This document shows, piece by piece, positions 1 to 8,655 of a stretch of DNA of 64,000 nt. Location: NCBI GenBank assembly GCA_032229975.1, contig JAVXVG010000027.1, forward strand, positions 22,687-86,686. Direction: 5' to 3'. The translations under genes were made by a program, and so were the position numbers. This stretch comes from JAIVGV01 sp032229975 (GTDB lineage: Bacteria > Acidobacteriota > Blastocatellia > Pyrinomonadales > Pyrinomonadaceae). The notes under the pieces were generated by a model. The model saw only the letters and a list, made by a program, of their open reading frames with translations. It searched no databases and was not told where the DNA came from. Positions within the stretch are counted from its first letter, which is position 1. Each line of letters begins with the position of its first letter.

Positions 1-1431
1 TATACCGAGCGGCACTGGTCTGAAGTCTTTCTGGACGGCTTGCTTCTTAAGTACGTCGAAATCTTCACCAGCCATCTCGAAAAGCTTTTTAGCACTGTCT
101 AATGTAAGCCAACCTTCTACATTTACCCGGTTCATATTCTCTGGAATGGCCGGCTCGAAATTCTCGCGAGACCAACTGCCCTGTACGACTTCAAACGGAT
201 AGCCTGTTGGGCCAGTTTCATGAACTATTAAGACGCCCGCTGCGCCTTTTCTTGCTCCCTCTTCATATTTGTAAGTCCAACGACCGTAGTAAGTCATTGC
301 CTTGCCTCCAAAATATGCCGGGTCGAGTTTGCTCGAATCATTTGGGTCGGGGACCGGCGGATCATTCACTAGCACCACTAGCGTTTTGCCTTTAACGTCC
401 ATGCGTTTGTAATCGTCCCAGCCAAACTCACCCGCCTCGATGCCATAGCCGACGAACACCAACTCTGAATTCTTAAGGCTGGCACTAACGGCGGCGCGTC
501 TGGTAAAAGCTACAAAGTCTTTGTTGAACTCTAACCGCTTTTCTTCATTCCCCCTCTTGAGAGTGAGTGACATGTGCGGGTCGGCAGTAATGCCGATGAG
601 GGGTACTGTCTGCACATAGGTACCGTCAGGGCTTCCCGGTTTGAGACCCAAACTCCTGAACTGGTCCGTCAAATAACTTACTGTTTTTTCTTCACCTGCG
701 GTGCCGGGGCCACGGCCATCGAATTCATCAGATGCGAGCACCTTGATATGTTTCAAAAGCTCATCCTTGCTAATAGCCGAACCGGCATTCTCTTCAACTG
801 GATCTCGCTGAACCGCCGGATCGGCTTTCCCCGTAAAAGCTTTCTCCCTCGTAAGCCAAAGCGTAACGCCGACGAGCGTGAGCAGAACAACAGCTATTAA
901 TACAACGGCGATGCTCTTATTGGGAGCGCGCCTGGCTTTTATCTCCACCTCGCGCTCAGCGGATACACCTTGGTCCGCCTGTACCATCGTTTGATCGGCG
1001 AGAAGAGAGCCCTCATCCTTTAGCTTCGCGCTTATCGCTTCGGCGAGTGTCTCGGGAGTCTCTTTGTGCCAGTCCAAGTAGCCAACTGTAGAGGTGATTC
1101 CTTCTATTTCAGTCCGGTCGATGCGTAGCGGAAGTATGTACTCATAGTTCTCCCGAAAAGCGCGCGCTTGCGCGGACTTGCGCTCGTGGTTTGTCCACAG
1201 TTTTACCGCGTAGTGCTGTGAGATAAAGATGACGCAGTATCTGGCCTGGTTCTGATATAGATCAGACAGGTAATCGTACAGATTCTTACCCCAGAGAGTG
1301 GCTTTTTCGTATTCATCGTAAAAGACACTAATGTTTCGAGCTTTGAGTGCTTCGGCCAAGGCTTGGGCGCAGGCGCGATCCTCGCCGGCGAAGGATAACG
1401 CAACGTCATACCTTGTTTTAGCGCCTGTCAT
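1..1431 (-). CDS. TIR domain - transmembrane helix - M28-type peptidase fusion (3' end outside window)
   Basis: The frame is open from an ATG at 1431 to the window edge (477 codons, no stop). Residues 8-140 read as a TIR domain: YDVALSFAGEDR at the first strand, RYCVIFIS in the middle, and WTNHE at 79-83, where E83 matches the catalytic glutamate of NAD-cleaving TIRs such as SARM1 (WVHKE). A hydrophobic helix follows at about 173-193. From about residue 218 the protein resembles the start of M28 aminopeptidases (LLKHIKVLASDEFDGRGPGT), followed by the PA-like insert typical of that family. The metal ligands of the peptidase would lie beyond the window, so activity cannot be judged. Topology is inferred as a cytosolic TIR and an outward-facing peptidase. 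Base composition is AT-richer than most of the window, which hints at transfer. No Shine-Dalgarno sequence is obvious before the chosen start. Confidence 0.85.
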   Translation of the reverse strand, partial: MTGAKTRYDVALSFAGEDRACAQALAEALKARNISVFYDEYEKATLWGKNLYDYLSDLYQNQARYCVIFISQHYAVKLWTNHERKSAQARAFRENYEYILPLRIDRTEIEGITSTVGYLDWHKETPETLAEAISAKLKDEGSLLADQTMVQADQGVSAEREVEIKARRAPNKSIAVVLIAVVLLTLVGVTLWLTREKAFTGKADPAVQRDPVEENAGSAISKDELLKHIKVLASDEFDGRGPGTAGEEKTVSYLTDQFRSLGLKPGSPDGTYVQTVPLIGITADPHMSLTLKRGNEEKRLEFNKDFVAFTRRAAVSASLKNSELVFVGYGIEAGEFGWDDYKRMDVKGKTLVVLVNDPPVPDPNDSSKLDPAYFGGKAMTYYGRWTYKYEEGARKGAAGVLIVHETGPTGYPFEVVQGSWSRENFEPAIPENMNRVNVEGWLTLDSAKKLFEMAGEDFDVLKKQAVQKDFRPVPLGI

Positions 1432-1992
1432 AGTCTGATTGCCATTGTGAAACCACACCAGCCTTATGGGTAGTATGTGAATCAGCGGCAGGCAGGAGAA
1501 GATTAGTAGTGAGCGATAAGACGGATTTGTAGAAACAAAGCTTGTCAAGCTCTACTTTGTGATCTGCCGTTTATACAATACTCAGGCTACCCTTAATCAT
1601 CAAGAACTAAGCAACAACCGCGAGTGGCTATTCCTAGCTGGGCTTTCTAAGGGTCCTACTTATTCGGTGTCTCTGAGGCTGATATTCTCACTATATGCGC
1701 GAGTTTTGCAGGATTTTCGCACTTTATGCGCGAATGCTTTCTCACTTTATGAGCGAATAGTTCCGCTAAGTCGTTGATTCTCCGTGAGGGGTTTTCGCAC
1801 TTTATGCGCGAACCTACACGGTGTCGGTTCGTGCATAAAGTGAGAATTGATAGTGCGCAAAGTTTGAAAGCCAAACAGGAGAGAAGTAGGTGAGTCTGAA
1901 AATGCGAGCCGCATGAATATTGACTTGGATTTTTAAACTGAACCACTACTGCACGCCGGAGATATAGCTTTGAGAGAGAACATTGTACTAAT
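1432..1992. other. gene-free stretch with repeat cluster
   Basis: I see no convincing gene here; the open frames on both strands have no recognisable protein features. The stretch separates the divergent TIR-M28 gene from the metal-efflux group. Its middle holds the repeats listed separately (1685-1846). Composition is AT-rich compared with neighbouring genes. Confidence 0.5.
1685..1846. repeat. five copies of a ~19-bp repeat, possible IS21-type ends
   Basis: The consensus is TTCTCACTTTATGCGCGAA. Copies lie at 1685-1703, 1714-1734, 1738-1757 and 1792-1812 on the plus strand, and an inverted copy at 1828-1846. The last two face away from each other, and each is preceded outward by TGTNGG, with only 3 bp (1819-1821) between the two TGT ends. 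Multiple end repeats and abutted ends are features of IS21-family elements and their junctions; I infer a relic, because no istA/istB-like gene is present. An iteron-like or operator array is the alternative. Confidence 0.5.
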
Positions 1993-2379
1993 ATGGGTGA
2001 GAACGTGACCAGCAAGACTATATCGGTAGTGAGCTTTCGGCCCGCGAAGTGCCGCCGGGCACTGGGCTGCTTGTTGCTCCTCATGATTAGTTATGGGGCG
2101 ACGGTGGAGGCGGTGCACAGTCATGGTGTCGTCGCGAAGGGCCACCCGGTTTTTGCCTCTATCGGCGATGCAGGCGGATCGCACTCGGACACGAACCATT
2201 CTCAACATAGAGAATGTGCGATGTGCCAGTTTCAACAGCAACTCTTCAATGGCATCATCCATGCTCCGCTCTTCACCCTCACGCCTGCGACGCAAACTGC
2301 GTTTGTCTCCTCGCTGACAGTTCTTCGTCTCTCCGGCCCAACCACCCGCCCATCGGGTCGCGCACCACCTCTCGGCTAA
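1993..2379 (+). CDS. small exported His/Cys protein upstream of metal efflux genes
   Basis: A 128-residue protein with a hydrophobic segment (about 25-40, GCLLLLMISYGATVEA) that looks like a signal peptide or anchor. It is followed by scattered histidines (HSHG, SDTNHSQHRE) and a CAMC pair at about 76-79. Small exported proteins of this type, resembling the DUF2946 group, often sit beside CzcCBA or Cus systems and may bind metal in the periplasm; that role is inferred. A GTG at 2005 preceded by GGTGAG could be the true start. It lies about 175 bp upstream of the outer-membrane efflux gene on the same strand and may be co-transcribed with it. Confidence 0.6.
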   Translation: MGENVTSKTISVVSFRPAKCRRALGCLLLLMISYGATVEAVHSHGVVAKGHPVFASIGDAGGSHSDTNHSQHRECAMCQFQQQLFNGIIHAPLFTLTPATQTAFVSSLTVLRLSGPTTRPSGRAPPLG

Positions 2380-2555
2380 GGCTCACCCAGTGGCGCGGCT
2401 CATCAGATCGCCATCTCTGACAGATCACCGAAACCACTTGGGTTAGCCTGCGGCGGGCGTGCCTTGCCCGCTCGTAATCGCTCTACTAGCGGGGCGAAGT
2501 TCCGCGCCGCGCGACCAACAACAATTTAATCAGCCGGTGAATGCGAGGTGATCGG

Positions 2556-4016
2556 ATGTCTCAGCGCACCAACAATTATCTGCGCCGCTTCGGTGAACGA
2601 TCTGATTCTGTGAGCTACCCACGTCGATGCAACTGGCCCCGATGCGGCCATCGGCTAAGGAGCTTCCGCGCGAGTTTCTTAGCCAGCCTGCTTCTATTTA
2701 TCTCTACTGCCCAACCGATGCGGGCGCAAGAAAAGTCGCTCGAACCTGTGAAACGGATCAACAGCGCAGACATCGCCGAGATGTCCGACGCTTTACACGG
2801 GACGCCCGACGCACGTCAAACACCAGTAGTTCCCGCGCAACGGTCTATTACGATTTCAGACGCCGTGTCGATCTTCTTGCAGCAGAATCTTCAGTTGTTG
2901 GCGGCCCGCTACGACATCGATACGGCGGAAGCGGAAAAGCTGACGGCGCGGCTTCGTCCGAATCCTCAGTTAAGCGTCAGCACCGCCGGTCTCCCTCTCA
3001 GATTCACCGGGCCACTGATCAAAGAGCAGACTTACTCCTATGGCATCTCTCAGACCGTCGAGCTTGGCGGCAAACGTCGCAAGCGAATCGACGCCGCTAA
3101 CGCGAACGCCGATCTCGCGCAGGGACAATTTCAGACGGTCGTGTGGCAATTGACCAACGATCTGAAGAGAAAGTTTTACGCCGTGCTTCTAGCCGAATCG
3201 CTGCTCAAGCTAGCGCAAGAGAATCAGAAAACGTTTGCCGAAACGATCCAGCAAACGACCGAGTTGTACAAGGTCGGCGAGATTTCGGGACTGGAACTGA
3301 AGCGGCTCGAAGTTGAGAAACTGAAGTTCGACACGGACGTAGCCAACTCGGAGAGAGATTACGAGGTGGCCCTGCGCGACCTGCGCGTCACGCTCGGCGG
3401 AGATTATCGAACCACGGATATAGATGTCGCCGGAACGCTCGACTATCAGCCTTACGAGTTCTCGCTCGTCGAGCTGCGCGATAAAGCTCTGGCGGCGAGA
3501 CCTGATCTGAAAGCCGCGCAACTCAGCGAGCGCGCCGCCGATGCGTCCATCCGCTTGCAAAACGCTCAGCGCATCCCTGATGTCACGCTAGGCGCGGGCG
3601 TCGATCAAGTTCCGCTCGGCACGAGCACCTACAGCTTCGGCGTCGGCGTGACGCTGCCTGTCTTTGATCGCAATCAGGGCGAGAGGGCCAAAGCGTTGAT
3701 CGAAAGACAGCGAGCGCAAAATCAACAGCAGCTCATCACGAATCAGTTGGTGAGCGACGTGGATAAGGCCCTAGTTGCGTTCGAGCTTCAGAAGCGGCGA
3801 GTTGAGCTTTACCGCACGGGCGTGCTGACGAAGGTCGATGAGATTCAGAACCTGACGGAGTTCGCTTTGAAGGCCGGTGAAAGCTCGACACTTGATCTGC
3901 TCGACGCGATCCGCACGCGGCGCGACACGCTCGCGAGTTATTACCAAGCGCTCTTTGATTATCATTCGTCGCTGCTCGATCTTGAGCTGGCGACCGCGAC
4001 TCCTCTGGAAAAGTAA
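2556..4016 (+). CDS. czcC: CzcC/CusC-like outer-membrane efflux protein (TolC family)
   Basis: Outer-membrane channel of a tripartite heavy-metal efflux pump. The start at 2556 is preferred over an ATG at 2541 because GAGGTGA lies 5 bases upstream of it. The N-terminus has an unusually long basic leader before the hydrophobic stretch ASFLASLLLFIS and the likely cleavage after MRAQ. The mature part has two OEP repeats with long helices (for example LQLLAARYDIDTAEAEKLTA and the matching second half) and the TolC-type phrases LRPNPQLS, QTVELGGKR and ARPDLKAAQL. Length is normal for the family. It is followed closely by the membrane-fusion and RND pump genes, so the three form an operon. The metal transported cannot be read from this subunit. 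Confidence 0.9.
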   Translation: MSQRTNNYLRRFGERSDSVSYPRRCNWPRCGHRLRSFRASFLASLLLFISTAQPMRAQEKSLEPVKRINSADIAEMSDALHGTPDARQTPVVPAQRSITISDAVSIFLQQNLQLLAARYDIDTAEAEKLTARLRPNPQLSVSTAGLPLRFTGPLIKEQTYSYGISQTVELGGKRRKRIDAANANADLAQGQFQTVVWQLTNDLKRKFYAVLLAESLLKLAQENQKTFAETIQQTTELYKVGEISGLELKRLEVEKLKFDTDVANSERDYEVALRDLRVTLGGDYRTTDIDVAGTLDYQPYEFSLVELRDKALAARPDLKAAQLSERAADASIRLQNAQRIPDVTLGAGVDQVPLGTSTYSFGVGVTLPVFDRNQGERAKALIERQRAQNQQQLITNQLVSDVDKALVAFELQKRRVELYRTGVLTKVDEIQNLTEFALKAGESSTLDLLDAIRTRRDTLASYYQALFDYHSSLLDLELATATPLEK

Positions 4017-4041
4017 GCACGTCGGCGAAAGGATGCGCGAG

Positions 4042-5247
4042 ATGTTCCAACGAAGAATAGTTTATCTCTTCTCGATTCCACTGCTTCTCATCGCGTTGGT
4101 CTGCGGAGGCTGCAAGAAGTCTGCTCCCCCGAATGCTCTGAGCCCACAGCCGGACGCGACGACGGAGTCGGCGCAAAACCACGCGATAGAGGCTGAGATC
4201 GTCGCGCCGCAGTCAATCGCCGGATCGATCATCGCGACGGGGAAGATACTCGTCACGGAGAATCGCATGGCGAACATCGGGCCCGTCCACGAGGGCCGGC
4301 TCGTGAATCTTTACGCGGGACAGGGCAGCGTCGTGAGGAAGGGGCAGAAGCTGGCCGATCTTGAATCGGCGGACATCGATCAAGCCGAGGCGGATTATCT
4401 CAAGGCACTCGCCGATTACGAGAACGCCGGTCGCACGTCGGCTGCCGAGATCAAGTTCGCCCAAGCCACTTACGACCGCACGAAGATGCTCTACGAGAAG
4501 ACCATCACGGCGGGCAAGAATCTACAGCAAGCCGAGCACGATCTTGAGGTGGCGAAAGCGGCGGCGGCAAGCTCCGTCGCAGGCACGAGAGTGGCAGTCT
4601 CGAACGCGCGCCGTCACCTGCTCATACTCGGTCTGAAAAATTCGGATATTGATGCGCTGGCTACAAAATCGAATCTGGCCTCGGTCTTTTCTCTCACCGC
4701 TCCGATCTCCGGCATCGTCGTCGAGCGCAACGCCACGATTGGGGCCACCGTCGCCTCGGACGCGAACTTGTTCAAGATCATCGATCTCTCAAGTGTCTGG
4801 ATCGACGCGAACGTTTTTGAAAAAGACCTCGAGCGCGTGAGGCGCGGCCAAGAGGTCAAGGTCACAGTCCCGGCCTTTCCCGGATCGAGTTTCATAGGCA
4901 GGGTCATTCTGGTTTCCAGCGTGGTTGATCCAGACACGCGAAGCGTGAAGGTTCGCACAGAGGTGTCAAACCCGGAGGGCCGACTCAAACCGGATATGTT
5001 CGCCAACGTGGAGATCATCACCGACGTGCATCGCACGGCCATTTCGATCCCGCAGACGGCCTTGCTCGACGACGGCGGAAAAAAGGTCGTCTTCGTCGCG
5101 ACCAACAACGGCTACGAGAAGCGCGCGGTGACGGCCGGCATACAAGGCAACGACCGCGTTGAAATTCTCGACGGGCTGCAGGCGGGCGACAAAGTGGTGG
5201 TCAAGGGCAACTATCTGTTGCTTCAACAGAGCCAACCGCAGCAATAG
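4042..5247 (+). CDS. czcB: CzcB/CusB-like periplasmic adaptor (membrane-fusion lipoprotein)
   Basis: Periplasmic adaptor linking the RND pump to the outer-membrane channel. The N-terminus MFQRRIVYLFSIPLLLIALVC is a lipoprotein signal with lipobox VCGGC. A barrel-sandwich half motif follows (VHEGRLVNLYAGQGSVVRKGQKLADLES), then a coiled-coil hairpin (ADYLKALADYENAG to AEHDLEVAKAAA), the second lipoyl half (ISGIVVERNATIGATV) and beta-barrel/C-terminal domains (VFEKDLERVRRGQEVKV; IPQTALLDDGGKKVVFV). AAAGGA lies 8 bases before 4042; an in-frame ATG at 4033 is the alternative start. It starts 25 bp after czcC and ends 35 bp before the pump gene. No His-rich N-terminal metal-binding stretch is seen. 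Confidence 0.9.
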   Translation: MFQRRIVYLFSIPLLLIALVCGGCKKSAPPNALSPQPDATTESAQNHAIEAEIVAPQSIAGSIIATGKILVTENRMANIGPVHEGRLVNLYAGQGSVVRKGQKLADLESADIDQAEADYLKALADYENAGRTSAAEIKFAQATYDRTKMLYEKTITAGKNLQQAEHDLEVAKAAAASSVAGTRVAVSNARRHLLILGLKNSDIDALATKSNLASVFSLTAPISGIVVERNATIGATVASDANLFKIIDLSSVWIDANVFEKDLERVRRGQEVKVTVPAFPGSSFIGRVILVSSVVDPDTRSVKVRTEVSNPEGRLKPDMFANVEIITDVHRTAISIPQTALLDDGGKKVVFVATNNGYEKRAVTAGIQGNDRVEILDGLQAGDKVVVKGNYLLLQQSQPQQ

Positions 5248-5282
5248 AGTCGAAAGCCCTACTCAGCGATCACGGTGCGATT

Positions 5283-8200
5283 ATGACCGATAAACTCATT
5301 GCCTTCTTCTATCGCGAGCGTCTGCTCGTCGCCGTCTTCTCGATACTCGTGACGGCGGGCGGCATCCTCGCACTGACCAAGTTAAACGTCGATGCCTTTC
5401 CCGACGTGACGCCCGTACAAGTTGAGATCGACACAGACGCGCAGGGACTTGCACCGCAGGAGGTCGAGCAGCTCATCACCTTTCCCATCGAGAACGTGAT
5501 GAACGGTATTCCCGGCGTGTCGCGCGTGGAATCGATCTCGAAGTTCGGTCTCTCGGTGGTTGTCGTCTATTTCACAGACGACACCGACATCTACTTCGCG
5601 CGTCAGCAGGTCTTCGAGCGACTCTCGTCGGCGAAGGACAGCATCCCGACGGGGTTCGATCCGCAGATGGGGCCTATCACCACCGGGACAGGACAAATTT
5701 ATCTCTACCAGATCGTCGGCCGCGGCAAGAGCAATCAAGAACTGCGCACGATTCAAGATTGGATCATCAAGCTGCAACTGCGCACCGTGCCCGGCGTGGC
5801 CGACGTGCTGAGCTTCGGCGGAGACGTGAAGCAGTATCAGGTCGTCGTCGATCAGCAGGCCCTCGTTAACTATAACATCCCGCTCAAGACTCTCTTCGAC
5901 GCGATTCAGAATAACAATCAGAACACGGGCGCGAACTTTATCGAGCACGGCGACGAGCAGTACGTCGTGCGCGGACTCGGACTCGTTAAAGACATCGGCG
6001 ACATCAAGAACATCGTGCTCGACTCGCGCGGCGGCACGCCCATCCGCGTGGGCGATGTGGCGACGGTCGAAGTCGGAAACGAGATACGACAGGGCGCGGT
6101 GACGAAAGACGGTCAGGGCGAAGTCGTGACCGGCATCGTCCTGAAGCGGATCAACGAGAACACCAAGCAGGTGATCGAGCGGATCAAGGAGAAAGTAGTC
6201 GAGATCAACAAGTCGCTTCCCGAAGGCGTGACCATCGTCGATTACTACGATCAATCCGAGCTGGTCGATAACAGCATCCATACGGTCGTCGAGTCTTTGA
6301 TCGAAGGCGAGGCGTTGGTGCTCATCATTCTGCTGCTGCTCTTAGGCGACTTTCGCGGCTCGCTCATCACCGCCGCCGCGATCCCTTTCTGCATGCTCGT
6401 CGCCTTCATCCTCATGTGGTATTCGGGCCTGTCGGCGAATCTGACTTCGCTCGGCGGGCTCGCCATCAGCATCGGGATGATGGTTGACGCGACGGTCGTG
6501 ATGGTCGAAAACATTTATCGCCACTTGGAAGAACACCGCGAGCATTCGATACGCGAAGCTGTGCTCGTCGCCGCGCAAGAGATCGGGCGACCGATGTTCT
6601 TCGCGATCCTGATCGTCATCGCCGTCTTCATGCCCGTCTTCACTCTGCAAGGCATCGAAGGCAAGTTGTTCAAGCCGCTTGCCTACGCCGTCACCTTCTC
6701 GATGATCGGCTCGATGATCATGGCCCTCGGTATCGCACCGATGCTGTGCGCCATGTGGCTGCGTCTGAAGACGGGCGAGGTGCGCACGAATCCGATCATC
6801 AGATTCTTCAAAGGCATTTACGTCCCCGTGCTCAAGTGGACTATCGCTCACCGCTTCATCACGCTCGTCCTCGCCGCAGCATTGCTCGCGTGGAGCGTCG
6901 CCGATGTCTTCATCATCGGCAGCGAATTTCTGCCCACCATCGACGAGGGCAACATGCTTGTGCGCGCGACGATGCCCGCGAGCATTTCGCTCACGCGCGC
7001 AATGGAAATCTCTTCGCAGATCGAGAAGTCTCTGCGCGAGTTTCCCGAAGTCGAAACGGTCGTCGCCAAGATCGGGCGCGCAGAGTTGGGCGGCGATCCT
7101 GAAAGCGTGAGTAACGATGAGATGTACGTCCGCTTGAAACCGAAAGGTCAGTGGACAACCGCCAAGACGAAAGATGAATTAGTCGATGCGATGCGACATC
7201 GCGTGGAAGGCTTCCCCGGTGTCGAGTTCAACTTCTCGCAGGTGATTCAAACGCGCAACGACGAACTGATCTCCGGCATCAACGCGCAGATCGCCGTCAA
7301 GATTTTCGGTGAGGATCAGGAGGCCTTGCGACAGATCGGCGAACAGGTTCGTGAAGCGATGTCTCACGTGCGCGGCGGGAAAGATTTGGCGGTCGAGCAG
7401 GTCGCGGGTGAAGAGCATCTGGAGATCGCTCTGGATCGCGACAAGCTGGCCCGCTACGGACTCAACATCGCAGACGTGCTCCAAGTAACTAAGATTGCCA
7501 TCGGTGGCGACGAGGCAACCGACGTGCTCGAAGGTCAACGTCACTTCGCGATCTTCGTGCGCTTGAACGAAAACTATCGCAATCAGGTTGAAAAGCTCAA
7601 CGACATTCTGGTGGCAGCACCTGTGGGCGGGCGCGTGCCGCTCGGACAGTTGGCGACGTTTCGACTCTCAAGCGGCGATGCAGTGGTCAGCCGCGAGAAT
7701 GCTCTGCGCCGCGTCGTCGTGAAGTGCAACGTCGCGGGGCGCGACATCGGCAGCTTCGTCCACGACTCGCAGGCGGCCGTCGCCGCGCAGGTCAAGATGC
7801 CGCCCGGATATTTCATCACGTGGGGCGGCCAGTTTGAGAACGAGCAGCAGGCCGTGCGAAGACTTTTGATCGCGATCCCGATCTCTCTGCTGCTGGTCTT
7901 CGTGCTGATCTACGCCTGCTTCAACTCGCTACGCAACACTTTGACGATCATCTTCAACATCCCCATCGCGCTCGTCGGCAGCACGACGTTTCTGCTGATC
8001 TCTGGATTCCCTCTGAGCGTTCCGGCCCTAGTTGGATTCATCGCGGTCTTCGGCATCGCCGTGCAAAACGGGATGGTGATGGTCTCTTACATCAACAAGC
8101 TGCGCGAACGGGGCATGGAGCTACGCGACGCCGTGATCACAGGCGCGAGCGTTCGCCTGCGAGCCGAGTTGCTGAGCGCGCTCATCGGCAGCATCAGTCT

Positions 8201-8381
8201 CATCCCGTTCATCATCTCGTCTGGAACGGGCGCGGAGATCGAGAAGCCTCTAGCCATCGTGGTCGTCGGCGGACTCGTGACCCGCCCGATCAAGATCGTG
8301 ATTCTGCCGATGGTGTACGAGTGGGTTGAGCGTCGCGCCGCCCAGAGAACAGCACGTAGAGCCGAGGATGCTCTCGCGTAA
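5283..8381 (+). CDS. czcA: CzcA/CusA-like heavy-metal RND efflux pump
   Basis: Inner-membrane proton-driven pump of the HME-RND family (1032 residues, normal length). It starts MTDKLIAFFYRERLLVAVFSIL, the first membrane helix, followed by the first periplasmic loop, TM2-TM6 from about residue 338 onward (VLIILLLLLGDFRGSLITAA), a second large loop and TM8-TM12 near the end. The TM4 signature is IGMMVDATVVMVEN, with the Asp and Glu used for proton relay; it lacks the extra Asp of the DFG variant in CzcA proper and is closer to the CusA-like type. Substrate could therefore be Co/Zn/Cd/Ni or Cu/Ag and is not resolved. Last gene of the operon; a strong hairpin lies 140 bp downstream. Confidence 0.92.
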   Translation: MTDKLIAFFYRERLLVAVFSILVTAGGILALTKLNVDAFPDVTPVQVEIDTDAQGLAPQEVEQLITFPIENVMNGIPGVSRVESISKFGLSVVVVYFTDDTDIYFARQQVFERLSSAKDSIPTGFDPQMGPITTGTGQIYLYQIVGRGKSNQELRTIQDWIIKLQLRTVPGVADVLSFGGDVKQYQVVVDQQALVNYNIPLKTLFDAIQNNNQNTGANFIEHGDEQYVVRGLGLVKDIGDIKNIVLDSRGGTPIRVGDVATVEVGNEIRQGAVTKDGQGEVVTGIVLKRINENTKQVIERIKEKVVEINKSLPEGVTIVDYYDQSELVDNSIHTVVESLIEGEALVLIILLLLLGDFRGSLITAAAIPFCMLVAFILMWYSGLSANLTSLGGLAISIGMMVDATVVMVENIYRHLEEHREHSIREAVLVAAQEIGRPMFFAILIVIAVFMPVFTLQGIEGKLFKPLAYAVTFSMIGSMIMALGIAPMLCAMWLRLKTGEVRTNPIIRFFKGIYVPVLKWTIAHRFITLVLAAALLAWSVADVFIIGSEFLPTIDEGNMLVRATMPASISLTRAMEISSQIEKSLREFPEVETVVAKIGRAELGGDPESVSNDEMYVRLKPKGQWTTAKTKDELVDAMRHRVEGFPGVEFNFSQVIQTRNDELISGINAQIAVKIFGEDQEALRQIGEQVREAMSHVRGGKDLAVEQVAGEEHLEIALDRDKLARYGLNIADVLQVTKIAIGGDEATDVLEGQRHFAIFVRLNENYRNQVEKLNDILVAAPVGGRVPLGQLATFRLSSGDAVVSRENALRRVVVKCNVAGRDIGSFVHDSQAAVAAQVKMPPGYFITWGGQFENEQQAVRRLLIAIPISLLLVFVLIYACFNSLRNTLTIIFNIPIALVGSTTFLLISGFPLSVPALVGFIAVFGIAVQNGMVMVSYINKLRERGMELRDAVITGASVRLRAELLSALIGSISLIPFIISSGTGAEIEKPLAIVVVGGLVTRPIKIVILPMVYEWVERRAAQRTARRAEDALA

Positions 8382-8520
8382 AGTCGAGTTTAACTTGGTG
8401 GGACTAGCGTGCATCCAAGTCACACGCACGATCCCCAACCCCTATCGTCGCGATGACTTGATGACTTCAGGCGTCAGGGTTCTGTTGCAAGAACTACTTT
8501 AAGACAAGATGGTAAGTTTG

Positions 8521-8568
8521 AGACGGTGAGCATCCCCTTCGAGAAGAAGAGGGAGATGCTCACCGTCT
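8521..8568. terminator. bidirectional hairpin between convergent genes
   Basis: A perfect 14-bp stem (8521-8534 with 8555-8568) is extended inward by CCC/GGG. It sits between the end of the RND pump gene and the end of the TonB receptor gene, which converge. There is no clear U-run, so termination may be inefficient or Rho-assisted. Confidence 0.6.
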
Positions 8569-8655
8569 CGCGCGTTACTGTGCTCGTTCATTCGGACGGC
8601 CCGCTGAAGTTGCAAACGAATGACGAATCTAGGGCCACCCTATGCTTCACTGAAA

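Noticed and set aside
1656..2084. 142-residue minus-strand frame over the repeat cluster
   Set aside because: Its repeated HKVRKHSRIKCENP-like phrases are simply translations of the DNA repeats.
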